The position numbers and the translations under genes are program-made. From Cokeromyces recurvatus (taxonomy: Eukaryota; Mucoromycota; Mucoromycetes; Mucorales; Mucoraceae), in the NCBI RefSeq assembly GCF_025118155.1, contig NW_026251402.1:124001-188000 (forward strand): a DNA stretch of 64,000 nucleotides, given 5' to 3'. The notes below the pieces were generated by a model. It was not told the DNA's origin. It made no database searches and was given only the letters and a program-made list of their open reading frames with translations. Positions 1-11,862 of this stretch are shown here, in pieces. Position 1 is the first letter of the stretch, and each line of letters opens with the position of its first letter.

Positions 1-1111
1 GTCCAATGCTTTATATTATATATGTATTTATATATATATGTGTATGTGTGTTTTAGGTTGATTAAATAATATACGTTGAAAAAAAAAAAGAATATGCATG
101 TTATGTACCTGATTTTCCATTTATCCATTTGTTGGTTAACATTTCACATAATATGACATGAGAAACGGAAGTATCCTGTAACTTCAAACCTAAATCAAGT
201 GTTGACAAAGCTAAAGTCTGCAAAGATAAATCCGTCTCTGTAGAATGACCAGATGACTGTCGTCGTTCGTGTAACAAAGCTAAAACTGCACAAACAGATG
301 CATTTTTGGCGACTTCAAAAACACTTTCAGCAGGAGAAGAAGTGAACTTTTCTTGACTCTTTTGTTGTTGTTGTTGTTGTTGTACAACTGTTGTTCCGTT
401 TTGATGATTATTGTTGCCTTCCAACTTTGTTGTAGTAGTAGTTGTGATCGTTGTAGTCGTTGTTTCGTTATTGTGACTGGATAAATTTGTAGTAGAGCTA
501 CTTGTTGCCCAGCCATGCTTTTCTTTCCATTTGTCTGTAGCAAACTTAATTGCATCCACTGCAAAATCGCGTTTTCTTAAACGAGTAGATGATTTACTAC
601 TGCCATCAATGGACCATTCACTGAGCTTTTTTTTTAGAGCAAGTCGTTTACAGTCTGTTTCATTATCACTATCACTATCACTACTACTACTACTGCTACT
701 ACTACTGCTACTTGAAGATACAGCGATTTGTTTTTCCTTTTTTTTCTTATTTTGCTCCTCTTCCATAGCCCTTTCTTGTTGTTTCCTTTTAATTTCACTA
801 AACACAAGAATATCCTGAATTTTTTCTGTCAACTGGTTCGCAGGAATAGTAGGATGTCCCTTCAATATAATACTATGAATTTGGTTTGCTGTTGCAAGAT
901 TAGTATTTTTATTTAAAATACGATGATAACCATTTTCTAGAGTAGAGCTGCCCATGGTAATTACAGTTTGACTAGTAGAAGAAGTTTCTTTACGTATCTC
1001 TTGACGAGTACTATAGGATGTTGCTGTTGTATTCAACAATCGAGTACGTTCTGTAGTAGTGATTGGTATGTCCCCAATTACTACAGAAGAATCAGCAGTA
1101 CTATCATGCAT
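1..1111 (-). CDS. Partial unknown low-complexity protein, runs off left edge
   Basis: I do not recognise this gene. The first exon spans 1111 to about 109 and starts at a clear ATG. An apparent donor (G|GTACAT at 108) and an acceptor near 9-10 suggest that an intron separates it from the next exon, whose first 8 bases are at 8-1, so the gene continues to the left of the window. The protein visible here (about 334 residues) is Ser/Thr-rich. It has an acidic/poly-Ser block around residues 130-150, a poly-Thr tract around 220-230 and a Gln run near 246-252. The last 60-70 residues are non-repetitive and look like a folded alpha-helical segment. Simple-repeat codons explain the shadow frames on the other strand. 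The intron call is inference; without it the frame stops at 101. Confidence 0.6.
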
Positions 1112-1814
1112 ACTGATTCAATTTAACAAAAAAAAAAAGAAAACAAAAAAAAAAAAGGAAAGTGCACACTTTTATTTGTTTTAAATAATATTAGACTTTC
1201 ATATTGTGTAACTAATTAATCGGCGTTATTTACATTTTTATACTTAGTTTTAGAAGCCAATTGTTTTTCTTTTTAATTTAGGTAACTGTTTCAAAGTGAG
1301 TGCTTTGCTACTTTAATGTATTTGTTTTAATGAAATTTAGTTATCAATATTTATTTTTCTGAGTATACATTTTAATATCAATGTATGATTTATTTACGTA
1401 AAGGTATAATTATGAAGTCAATTATTATCATCCTATATTGTAGTAGGAAATACAAATATATACACATATATATAGGTGTATATAAAGGCTACTAATATAA
1501 CATTGTATTTCGTGCATATACTTATGTATATATTAAAAAAATTGAATTTTGCTAGTCGATAATGAAAGTTCAAATGAGTTGCAAGTATTATATATATCAA
1601 ATTTTACCTAAACTAGTTTACAATACATAGAATAAAAAAAAAAACCTTGTAGGCTGGAGAAAAAATATGTAAATAGAGAAAAGGAAGGAAAAAGAAGTGT
1701 GTATATTATATCTATTGTTTTTGAATCCAATAAATGAAAGGGGAATTTGTAAATAATGTTGGCAGTAATGATTGAGGCTCGAAAGATATACTAATGCTGT
1801 ATCAAATCTACAAG
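1112..1814. other. AT-rich intergenic stretch, no gene seen
   Basis: This stretch is the upstream side of the left-edge gene and the downstream side of the decayed frame. It holds A-runs, (TA)n-rich patches around 1450-1530 and only short hydrophobic shadow ORFs. I see no RNA gene or conserved protein here. Confidence 0.5.
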
Positions 1815-3911
1815 TTATAAGGTTTGCTGACGAAGGACCCAATGAGCTTTCCAGTATGATAGTTTAGAAAGTGGGGCCGAGAAGTCATTAAGGTAGCATA
1901 TTAAGGATATACGAAATAGGATCAACAATAGTTGTAGGGACATGTAAACTGGAGTGTATATAGAAGCATTGTATGATATGAGTCTTAGTGAGTTTGCGTT
2001 GTCGATATAAACAGAGTTTGAGTTTTCCAGTTGGTAGATATCCTTAACACCATAGTATAAGATAATTACATTCAATAGGATCAGGATGCATAGGCAGCTA
2101 GAGAATTGGAATCAAGGACATAGTTTGGTGACGCATGAATAATAACTTGCTATGCTTGTATTGAAGAATCTGGTGAAAATTTCTTCAAAGAAAATCGCGC
2201 TAATATTTATAAAATAATACTATTGAATGAGTTAGGAAGAATCTTGGTAAAGAGTGTATTTGTAGGTTTTATGTCATTGACTTGATCTGAGGTTAGTAAT
2301 ACATAGTAGTAAGTATGCGAGAAACGCACTAATAGGAAGTGAAAATCAACATAGAATAAATTCGGCTTACAATATGTGGCACCGTTCTTGTATGGAAGAT
2401 ACTTGATTCATATATCGCTTTACTTTTGTTGAAAAGTAGGTGAATCCATCGAAAATTGCATGTAAGTAAATATTCCCAGTTTATTCTAATTGTTTATATT
2501 GAGTGATTGTAGATTTAAAGATAACTTATATAGTTGCATCGGTAGTAATTTGGAAAAACCAATCGCATTGATACCAATACCTTTTGACAACTTGCATAGT
2601 GACATGAACTTTTGTTGTATTATGCTAGATAAGATTCTTAGCACTCAGAACGCCAAGAGCTTTGAAATGAATACTAGGGACAAGTTTTGTTGACCAATAA
2701 AATCATGGAGTTATGTGTTGACTCGAGAATGGATGTTATGGCTTGTTGTGGAAGTCCAGTAGCATCGAATAAAGTTATGTAACTTTGACTCATTATTAGT
2801 GGTTTTGGAGAAATAGGTCCCTATTCTTATTCAGTAGTGTTATGAATGTTAGTGTCAGTAGTTTGAAATACAGAAGCAAATGTTTCTGTAGAGTTAGGAC
2901 TGCTAGAAGTCTTAGAAGAGTTATCATCGTTCATGTTTAAAATATCTTGAGGATCCTGTATTGAGATCTATTTTTGTGCATAAAAATAACGGGTAACTGC
3001 ATTTATGACGAGGAGATAACTAACTTGTGGGGCTTTTTGTATGTATTCGTATTAGTTTTCAATATCCATGACAGTATGTTTATCTTGTAAATAATTGTTA
3101 TATTTAGGATCTTAAAGATCCTATGGATCACAGGGGGGCCAAAATTATACATTATAGTAATTTGAAATTTCGATCTGTTGATTTTTAAGTTCAGCTGCAA
3201 AATCTTTGTGTATTATAGTAAAGCAACAATGTTTCAAATAGAGGAATGGATATCTAGGGTGTGACCATCGTTGATATTAGGTTTGCGAATGTGTGATTGG
3301 AACTGGCTGATGGTATATAAGCTTTGATTGGCAAAAATATGTATTGGAAATCCCGCATATATGGAGGTGGTTGCAAAGCTTTGATAGCAGCAGCCTGGAT
3401 AAGTTTACATTGTACTGATGGGATGTTAGTGGTAGTGGTATTGCTAATGGGTGCCTGAGGCCGAGTGGTGAATAGTGTAGGTAATCGTGAGACAACCTTA
3501 AACGCCTACTGACTAGTATGTTTGTGTTAAGGTTGGTGCGGATTGGCGAGAAGTGGCAATTTGTTGGGCTTCAAGGCGGTTATTTTTCTCTAGGAATTTA
3601 GCTAATCCGCTTTTAGTGACTTGGAGTTCATTTTTAGCTGCTGCAAATCTCTCATAGAGATACATGAGTCGTTCAACAACACGATCTTGTGCTGTCATTT
3701 TTCGTTGCATGTAAGAAAAATCTTTATGTAAATTGACATTGAGATTGAAAAGTGGAGTTATGTCGACAAGATCATTAAGCACGGCCAGGGACATTTCGAC
3801 ATTCATCGTAGATACTTCATCCTTATCAAGGAAAGTTATGAGAGTAATGGAATTAAAAGTTTTGTTCGATATAAGCAGTATGCAGACGTGGTAGAGTAAG
3901 ATCCATAGCAA
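1815..3911 (-). pseudogene. Decayed coding frame, probable mobile-element or gene relic
   Basis: No intact gene is present, but minus-strand reading gives long protein-like pieces interrupted by stops and frame changes. From right to left, 3911-3513 gives a 132-codon stretch whose second half looks coiled-coil. About 3500-3240 gives a Pro/Thr-rich piece (ending SNTTTTNIPS... with a PPPYMRDF motif). About 3120-2690 gives one frame with several stops containing NMNDDNSSKTSSSPNS and ITLFDATGLPQQAITSILE. About 2680-2340 gives HFKALGVLSAKNLI and AIFDGFTYFSTKVKRYMNQ. The non-random composition despite stops argues for a gene or transposon ORF that has lost function. I cannot name the family. A retroelement Gag/ORF1-like origin is a guess from repeated decay, and no reverse transcriptase, integrase or terminal repeat was seen. 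Confidence 0.5.
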
Positions 3912-4401
3912 CTAGTTACTCCCTATTTGAAACAAAATGCGCATGATGTACTGCTACGGTTCTCGTCGAAATAATCTGCTAGTAGTTGCGACTCTTTTAA
4001 ATCAAGTGGTTACTGGTGAGGTCTAGCAGGATGACCCAGACTACGGGTAGAAATATTGAAACGTAGGAATGAATTAGTTGATGGAGATTGTTGTTGATTG
4101 TTATAGATATTTAAATTTCTAATTTGCGTATCAAATCTTTTTTTATTATTATTATTTTCGTATGCTGTTTGATTATTTAGACATGAAAATATAAAATTAT
4201 AAGTATGATCCCTTTCTCCTCTCACTAGACTAATCTCCTCTCGCTTATCAAATCAAAGAAAATATAAATGATCATGGACCAACATTTTATATTAAAAAAA
4301 TATATTTATTAACTTTATTAATAAAAAAAAAGATTAAAAGATATAAAATAAAAATTTATATACAATGGAATATATAGTAACATGTATAAAACACTTATCT
4401 T

Positions 4402-6162
4402 CTACATCACAGAAAATAAAGAGCCAGTCATTTTAACTTTTAAGGCTACACAAAGAAGTGAACCGAAAATATATACAGCGCCAGCAAACATTTGAACGCC
4501 GATGTAACCTGCATTAGGAGTAGCTTGTTGAATAGCAGAAGCAATTGGTGGGCCTGTTCCAGCAATTGCACTGGCAACAAACATAATAGAAAGACCAGAA
4601 GAGATATTATCAATGCCAACAACAGTGGCTGTGATAGGTGAAGCAAGAGCATAATAAATACCACATGTAAAACCAAAGAGAACAGCAAATGCCATTAATG
4701 AGCCGTATGTTTTAGCAAAGGGCCAAATAAGCATACAGAAAAGGCCAGACAAAATAGACGAGATTACATACATATTTAAACGTCCAACACGATCTGCAAT
4801 ATAGCCAAGTATTAGACGACCAATGGCGTTCATTGCACATGCAACACCTACAATAGCTGATGAATTTGTTGCATTAATACCATATGTTGCACAATATTCT
4901 AAAAAGATAAAATAAATAAATTAAGCATTCTTAGAAAAAAAAATAAAATAAAATAAAAGCTTACTTGGCAAATAAAAAAGAGGAACTAAATAGCCTGTGA
5001 GAGATATAACTAAACCGCATAATAGTAAAACAAAGTTGAAGTCCTTTAACATAGAAAGTTTAATAGGCGAACGTATAGGTTGTTTCTTGTGATCTGGTGG
5101 CAGACGGGTACGAATCAACATTGATGCAACCGCACAAATACCAAATGCCATCAAACCTATAATGCGATGAGTCCAAGGAAGACCATATTTCTCAACTAAT
5201 GAGCTTACCATTGGACTCAAAGCCAATCCACCAAATCCTGAACCAGCAGAACTAATACCCATAGCAGTACCGCGTCTTGTAGTAAACCATTGAGGAATTA
5301 CAGCAACAATAGACATATAAACTAAAGATGCTCCAATACCAAAAAGAACACCCTGTGTTAAATATAAATGCCATATTTGTGTACTGAAACCAGCCAAAAT
5401 AATACCAAGTGACATTAAAATACTTCCTAACATCATTGTAATACGGGCACCTAAACGAGCTAACAAAGGACTTATAGGAGTGAAGATATTTAAGCAAACA
5501 ACAAGCGTTGTACCAACGCCCATAAGCTGAACAGTAGTAGCCCTATCTTTAAGAATAGTTGTAGCCCAAGCATGTGAAAAGACACCTATTGAAGTCAAAA
5601 GAAAATTTAAGAGCTGTAATGAATGACAAAAAAAAATTTTTTTTACCCCAAATAGAAGCTGTGCCAAACATAACAAAGTTAATAAGAAACCCTATAAACG
5701 CAATAACCCTATGCAGATCAAATAAATGTGTATATATAAGTTTTTCTTCTTATTTTTTCTATCTAGAGTAATTTATATTAAATTATAGTTACCATCCATA
5801 TCCACCGTCTGGAATAGTATCATAAAAAGAATCCTTTGGCATTTCAACAATACTCGCAATAGTAACATCTAAAAACAGCAAATAGTGAAAACAAATAAGT
5901 CTGACTGATTACTTTTAAAAAAGAAAAAAACGATAAAAAAGTATTTACTTGTCTTCTGAGGCATTATAGTAGTCCCTAATCCGCCTACTTCTACATCATA
6001 TTTTTCTGTTTTGACAGTTGAAATCTTTTCCAGATCAATAGGCTGTGAAGACGTCAAAGTTAGACCATTTAATTCATTTATATTTATGGAAGATCTTTGA
6101 GATATCATGTTAACATCTTCCTTAAATATCTCATGTTGATCTTCACTTGCTGATTTTTCCAT
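4402..6162 (-). CDS. MFS transporter, monocarboxylate (MCT/SLC16)-like
   Basis: The spliced model is 6162-5949, 5868-5793, 5708-5647, 5585-4965 and 4898-4402, giving 489 residues in one frame. After a polar N-terminal tail (about 90 residues), the protein shows PDGGYGW at residues 91-97, the hallmark entering TM1 of fungal and animal monocarboxylate porters. About 12 hydrophobic segments follow, with a short basic loop (RLPPDHKKQP) between the two halves and a TM8-region motif GRLILGYIADRVGR typical of the MFS. The family moves short-chain monocarboxylates or related organic acids across the plasma or an internal membrane; the actual substrate cannot be told from sequence. The gene stands alone, facing the gene-poor block to its right. 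Its four introns are short (60-86 nt). The last exon ends without an extended C-terminal tail. Confidence 0.9.
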
Positions 6163-8039
6163 ACGTTTATTTTAGTTCCTGATAGAAAAAAATAAAAAAA
6201 AAAATAAATAAAAAGTTTTTTTCTGATTTTTTAAATAAACAAATTATTCAATTCCGCACTTGGTTTCATTATTCATAATAGGAAATTTAACGGAAAAAAA
6301 ATATGCATACAATTGAATCAAAATAATTATTAATAAGTTCTATAATCCACTTTTCTCAAAATTATTGGAGCACTTTTCTTAAAATTATTGGAGCACTTTC
6401 CTGGAAAACAAAATAAAATTAATTGATCCAAATGTATCAAATCTAATTTTTAATACAAATAAGCTTATACTCCAAATAATCATAGACTATTTGCAAGAAA
6501 AAAAAAACTTTGTAGATCGCTTAAAGGCATATTATTACAAGCATATCTGACATGTGAAGTCAAAGTTTTTGCCTCTAAAAGTCCTTCTCCTCTTTCGAGT
6601 TTACTTTTACAAACCAGATCAACACTGTTCAAATTGGGTTTAGTTCTGGAGATTAGGGAGACAAGTACAAACAATGATATTCACAGCTTTCAATATAATA
6701 TTTAATATCTATATGATTATGAATAAGTGCACTACCCCATCACAATAGAATACCCTTTGAATTGTTTATATTTATCTAATGTATTAGCGATGCAAATGAA
6801 GTAATAACCAGTAATAGTACCGCCTTTACATTTTTTTTCTCTTTTATTTGTAGTTGCTTTGTTACTTTTTAACTTTCTTTTCATTAAGAAAACTATCATT
6901 TTTGGGATTTAATTTCGACTTTTACAATGTAATATGGTGAAATAACATAAAGAATAGTGATCATTTTCGTCTTTCTTTTAGGTGTGGCTACAACATCAGA
7001 AGTTCCCCTTAATGATCATACAAAAAAACGCTTCAGATTGACATAAAAACCTACTTTTTCTTCTATGAACACGCAATTGTATTTGTAATATATATCAGTC
7101 TCTTACCAGAACTTCACCCATTTGTATCTATCCTTATTCTTTTTTTTTATCGTGTTATCTTTTGTACAGTCTTTGAAAAATATATTTCTTTCTTCTCTTT
7201 AGAACCATTATTCCTTTCAAACTAATCAAAATCTAAAGAACCTTGTTATCATGATCATCGTAAAAAACAGTTCGATTGCCATAATACAGTAATAAGAAAG
7301 CTTACAGCCTAACTATCTAAAATGCATAAACCGCGAAGAATATCTTATGTAATTGAAAAAAAAAGCGTTCCACGACAAAGTTAAAAGGGAACATCTTGTA
7401 AAACTGTAAGAAAAAAAAAGCGTCTAGGTTGTGTGTGTGTTTAAAAATAAAAATAAAACTGCTGTATAAAATGTCATTTTTTATATTATTGATAGCTTAT
7501 CTACTTTTATTTTTTTTATTTTTATTTTTTTTTTTTTGGAGAATGTATGAGCATCATGATCTGTTGTGTAACTGCATTTGACTAGTTTTGACTTAATTTC
7601 TTTACAAGAATGCTCAATATATTCACATGAATATATATAACAAACTTCTTTTCTTTTTTCTTACTTTCTTACTTTCTTGCTTACTTTCAAAGAAGATAGT
7701 AATGCTTTACTACATTCAAATAAAAGGCAAAACTTATCTCTAAAGTATTAAAAAGAAAAGAGAAAAAAAAAAGAAAAGGGGAAAAGCAGGAGAGAAGATT
7801 TAACGCAAAGTAAATTAAAAACAAAAAAAAATACGCTAAGATTAAACTTTAATAACTTCTTCTTTTCGTTTATTTTTTTTTCTCCTGAATTTTACTATAA
7901 AAAAAAAAGTACATTTTTTCGTTTTTTTTTCCCTTTTTTTCTCTTTTCTTTTCTTTAGCTTTTTTTTATTTTTCCTATTCTTCTTTATTTTTACTTGAAA
8001 CTATGGGTAGACATTGTCAGGGTTATGAAGTGTGCTCAA
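6163..8039. other. AT-rich intergenic stretch with a short tandem repeat
   Basis: No gene is supported here. It holds the upstream region of the transporter gene, poly(T)/poly(A) tracts (for example 7500-7540, 7860-7970), a 23-bp tandem repeat at 6348-6400 and only short shadow ORFs. Confidence 0.5.
6348..6400. repeat. 23-bp tandem repeat, about 2.3 copies
   Basis: Units at 6348-6370 and 6371-6393 differ by one base (CACTTTTC[T]CAAAATT... versus TTAAAATT...), followed by a partial third unit. It lies in the intergenic region upstream of the MFS transporter start. Confidence 0.7.
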
Positions 8040-8740
8040 GTCACATAGCTTGGCTTACTTGAGAGTGTAGAACTGTCCGTTTATAACATGGCTAAAGGAG
8101 AGGGCCTAGACTCTCTTTTGGTTACTACATGCATATCCGCCTTCACCTTGGGTTATTGCAACCTTAGATAATTGATGGGACCTTATCGAATTTTGACTGC
8201 TCAAGTTTGATTTATTTCCAAAGGAGGAGGGAAATAAAAAGGATACTTGGGGTTGGAAATTGTAAACCTGTTCCTTTTTTAGGGAGATTAGCGTACTCTT
8301 TGTCTGCACCATTGAAAGGGCTTATCTCAAGGTTTAGTTTTTCTGTTTTTCTTTTTGGAGGTTTTTCCTTCTTTTTATTTTTATCTAGTTGCTGTTTATA
8401 AAATAAAAATAGATAAGGATGCACAGCTTACGTTTCTGACCGTGGTTTTTTCATCTATTTATTTAGTTGAAGAATCCCAGCTTGTATTTACTGTTAAGTC
8501 AAAAGTAGATGCTAGGGGTCAAAGAAGGGACATTCTCAAGTAAACAATAGTCAAGTCGTGCACTTCATGTATCTGGATTCCTTCCACTTCGCCACGCTAC
8601 AGGTCAGAATGTTTAGCCCGGCTTCCAATGAAACTTACATCCAACTGTATTTTTTATTGGGGTAGGAAGTGAGGAATCCTATCTTTTTCTTCTAGCAAGG
8701 CTTGGGCCAGGTTGGACTTTGCCAAGTGTCTACTAGTTGA
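8040..8740 (-). pseudogene. Decayed coding frame, unidentified
   Basis: On the minus strand, about 8730-8395 reads as one frame with a few stops and clear protein-like stretches (IQLDVSFIGSRAKHSDL, EVEGIQIHEVHDLTIVYL, PLASTFDLTVNTSWDSSTK, IDEKTTVRNVSCASLS). After a frame change, about 8330-8040 gives SNLSSQNSIRSHQLSKVA and a Cys-containing AKLCDLSTLHNPDNVYP. There is no start, no intact domain and no recognisable catalytic motif. I read this as a degraded gene or transposon ORF, in the same gene-poor block as the other relics. The family is unknown to me. Confidence 0.4.
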
Positions 8741-9513
8741 AATTGGACGTTTATTTTTCAAGTAGAAATTTAGAGGGAGAAGAAAAAATTACAGCTCATA
8801 TCAATTTGTTTGTATGGGTTGTAATATTATTTTTGGGATTAGATATGCTTTCACCTTCTCGTGGTTAATCCTGTTAGTATCAAGTCTCTTCTAAAGAGAT
8901 TTGAGAACTAAGAAAAGCATCTTTTTTTATAATGTCAATAAAAATGAAAAAAAAAATAATTTAATAAAATCGTGTTCTATAATAAAGTTGCTTCTCTAAT
9001 AATATTTAATAATTAAGCGTATAATTCTTTCATTAACAAAAGTGGTGAAAGACTATAATAGCACAATGTATAAATATTAAAAAGATTATTGTATATTTTC
9101 CCTAAAGTTTCTTTCCTCTCGAGGTAAGTTATGTACGGTTGAATAAATTCAGCATCACTAGAATGTACATTGTCAGAATAAGACTAAAACTAGTCAACAT
9201 TCATAATGAGCATTCATAATCTAATTGCTGTACAAAAGACTGTTCATCTTTAGGGTATAACTTGAAGTTGTTTCAAGCCTTGCCATCATTATTTTATCTG
9301 GAAACAAACTAACTTTGGTTTTCCAACTAGTGATTTTTTTTTCAACAAGGAGAATTTACTTCGGGTATTAATTATTGAGTAGTTATATATATATATAAAG
9401 ACTGAAGGGAGGCTTGACCAATTCATCGAAAAGAAATTGTTGAAATATCTCAGCCTTTGCAAAGGAATTTTATTTTTTTTATTACAAAATTTTCCACAAA
9501 AACAATCCCTTTA

Positions 9514-9864
9514 CTCCTCAGTATCGTATCTACGGATGGTATAATGACACTTAATACAAGAAACGTATCCTTGAAGTCTATTATGAAAACAAAAAGGTGA
9601 CCATTTGACATCACTAGTAAAACGTAACAACACGTTTTTTGGAAAACGATACTGTTAGATACAGTCTTTTAGTGCGATATTAATAAAGGTCATCATTATT
9701 TTGAGGTTTTTGTCAGTTATACATTGCTCTTGGATGAACATTGACTTCATCATAAAGAATATAAAGGGTAATTGCTCCTTCAGTGAATTTGTCTCATTAC
9801 ATGGATTAATTAAAGGAAATTCTATAAAATAACCAAAGTTGATGCGCACGATATGAACATACAT
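9514..9864 (-). pseudogene. Short frame with one internal stop, Cys-rich C terminus
   Basis: An ATG at 9864 opens a frame of 69 codons (MYVHIVRINFGYFIEFPLIN...) that ends at TAA 9655-9657. The same frame then continues open for about 46 codons, ending at a TAA near 9514, with a Cys-rich segment (GYVSCIKCHYTIRRYDTEE). Both parts look like one protein with one nonsense mutation. An alternative is that only the upstream part is a short chance ORF. I do not recognise the family; the paired cysteines suggest metal binding. It sits 0.9 kb downstream (minus-strand sense) of the transposase relic. Confidence 0.35.
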
Positions 9865-10775
9865 TTAATAAGAAACTACTGTTATCTTTTATTATGTACG
9901 GTGCTTCTTGCTATTCGATAACTTTTTCTCATAATTTATATGTTGATGCACTCATTATATATTGCTAGCTTAAACCCTCCTACAATGCTTACCTTTTTCT
10001 TTTTTACTTATATTATAGAGTAAATTGTCTTAATGTTATCTTATTCACCTTAAATTACACTATAATAAACTTCTTCTAAAGATTGTCTTAAAGAAAGAAA
10101 GAAACAAAAAAATAAGAAAATAAAAATCACAAAAGTTTCTGGGGGCGTCGTGGAGGAAACCTTCGTCGACGCTAATTCGATTACACGACCTCATGGTTGT
10201 TATAGAACAAGCTCTGGATATAAGCATAAGCAATATTAGAAAGGATGAATTACATATTACAGGATAAACTATAAGTCTGAATATAAAATAAAGCTCTGTA
10301 TATAACATTTTGTTGATAATATAAAACTTATTAACATCCAATCATCTAAATGTGTCAACTAAATAAGATATTGTATCATTTCTTAATATTTATTTTTATA
10401 ACCTTGATAAAGGAATCAGGTCGTCTTTGATCCACTGAAATAGATGTCAGGAACCTATGCTTAGATCAAACAATCAAATTGTATATTTAAAACCTTTATC
10501 AGATCATTATAACATCCAATAGATAACCCATAGAAATCAGTCTCTTGAGTCAACACAATGTATATCTGAATACTAACACTGTTTTATAACTCATGTTCTT
10601 TGACAGCTATTTTTATTTCTTTGATTCAGAATTCATTAGTATAAATACAGACAGTTGTGTAGACACAAAATAATCTTTAATCTTTATTTCTTTTATTTCA
10701 TTTTTCTTTATATTGAAAAAATGAGTCTCAAACTATACTTCTTTTATCTTTTTCTTTTTATTTTCCTTTCTTTTA
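9865..10775. other. Intergenic stretch, no gene seen
   Basis: The sequence is AT-rich apart from a GC-richer patch at 10140-10190 containing two copies of CGTCG. I tested that patch for a tRNA fold by eye and found none. No ORF with recognisable content was found. Confidence 0.45.
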
Positions 10776-11261
10776 TTACATACCATCACAAACTTTACTC
10801 TTTGATGACATAACAAAGCCTTCAAGGTCGCTTGCGTATACCAGATTGCAAGCATTAGCAATTCTGCCAGACAAATTTTCCTCGGTCATAAAACGACTGC
10901 GCTTCAACTTTCCTTTCACTAATGACTTAAACTGCCTGATAGGGTTGAGATCGGGCGAGTATGAAGGCAAGAGTATGATTTTGTATCCTCTACTTTCGAT
11001 TTTCAGTCTCATTAGATGACTCTTATAAATAGTACAATTATCCAAAACTAGGTAGTTGCCCTTTAAATTTGGATCGAGATCCATAATATCCAGAAGTTCA
11101 TTGACAAATTTGATGAAATGAAGGGTGGTTATGCCTTTAGATATTGGAGGGGGCGTCTTCATAAGTTGCTTCTATTACTTCCTCTTCGTTATTGTCGTGA
11201 GTGGCCCTCTTCCTACCTTTATTATCCTTTCTGCTTTTCTTAGGTTTGGCAAGCGTATTTT
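10776..11261 (-). pseudogene. IS630/Tc1-mariner (DD34E) transposase remnant
   Basis: The intact part (11162-10776, 128 codons) is the C-terminal half of a DDE transposase. It has the second catalytic Asp in YLVLDNCTIY, followed after 34 residues by LPSYSPDLNPIRQFKSLVK, where the family has NPIEQFW. The catalytic Glu is therefore Arg, and the conserved Trp is Lys. About 11257-11153 encodes the preceding Lys-rich linker (AKPKKSRKDNKGRKRATHD) in another frame, so a frameshift separates the pieces, and the N-terminal helix-turn-helix and first Asp were not found. It is a dead fragment of the IS630-like elements common in early-diverging fungi. I did not find convincing terminal inverted repeats. 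Confidence 0.8.
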
Positions 11262-11862
11262 TTTTTTTTTTTACATGACTGTGATATCGTTATGGATACT
11301 GCACCCAATTCACAAAAGTGATTTATTGAAGGGATTTACTCATTAAAGAGACGACTACCAAGTACGTTTATTTATCACCTTGTTCCCCTTTCTTAAACCT
11401 GATCAGGGAATATTTATGCAAGATAAAGACTACTTTTTTTGTAGCAATAAACTTGCTAAAAAACAGAATAGTGCAAGATAGAATAATTGAGGTATCTAAA
11501 ACAGTCAGTTAGAGAAAGAAAGAAAGAAAAAAACCCCCTCTATGACTTTGTTGATGCTGATTATGTCACCTATGAATATCAAAGAAGACGAATTATTTAA
11601 GTTTACAGTCTTCGACAGCAATAAAGTTAATAGTTTCAATTGCCTTTGTAATTGCTTGTAAAAAAATTTATATCTATTCTATTTATGTGAGTCAAGTAAC
11701 TTATACAAATAAATATAACAGATTGTAATTACATAAGATAACTTTAGTTTTTTACTATAAATATTTATGCAGGTAAAATGAGTTCTAAAAAAGGAAATGC
11801 ACTATTTTTTTTTTCTTGTTACAAAGTCATTGTGTTTGCTTTTTTTTTTCCATTTATGCATC
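11262..11862. other. Intergenic stretch upstream of the SNARE gene
   Basis: No gene is seen. It contains T-runs directly upstream of the SNARE start (11808-11850), which probably lie in its promoter or 5' leader. Confidence 0.45.

Noticed and set aside
8207..8401. Plus-strand ORF in the decayed block
   Set aside because: It overlaps the more convincing minus-strand relic and has no independent protein-like features.
10140..10190. GC-richer patch that could be a tRNA or small RNA
   Set aside because: I could not form a cloverleaf on either strand by eye, and no B-box consensus was present.
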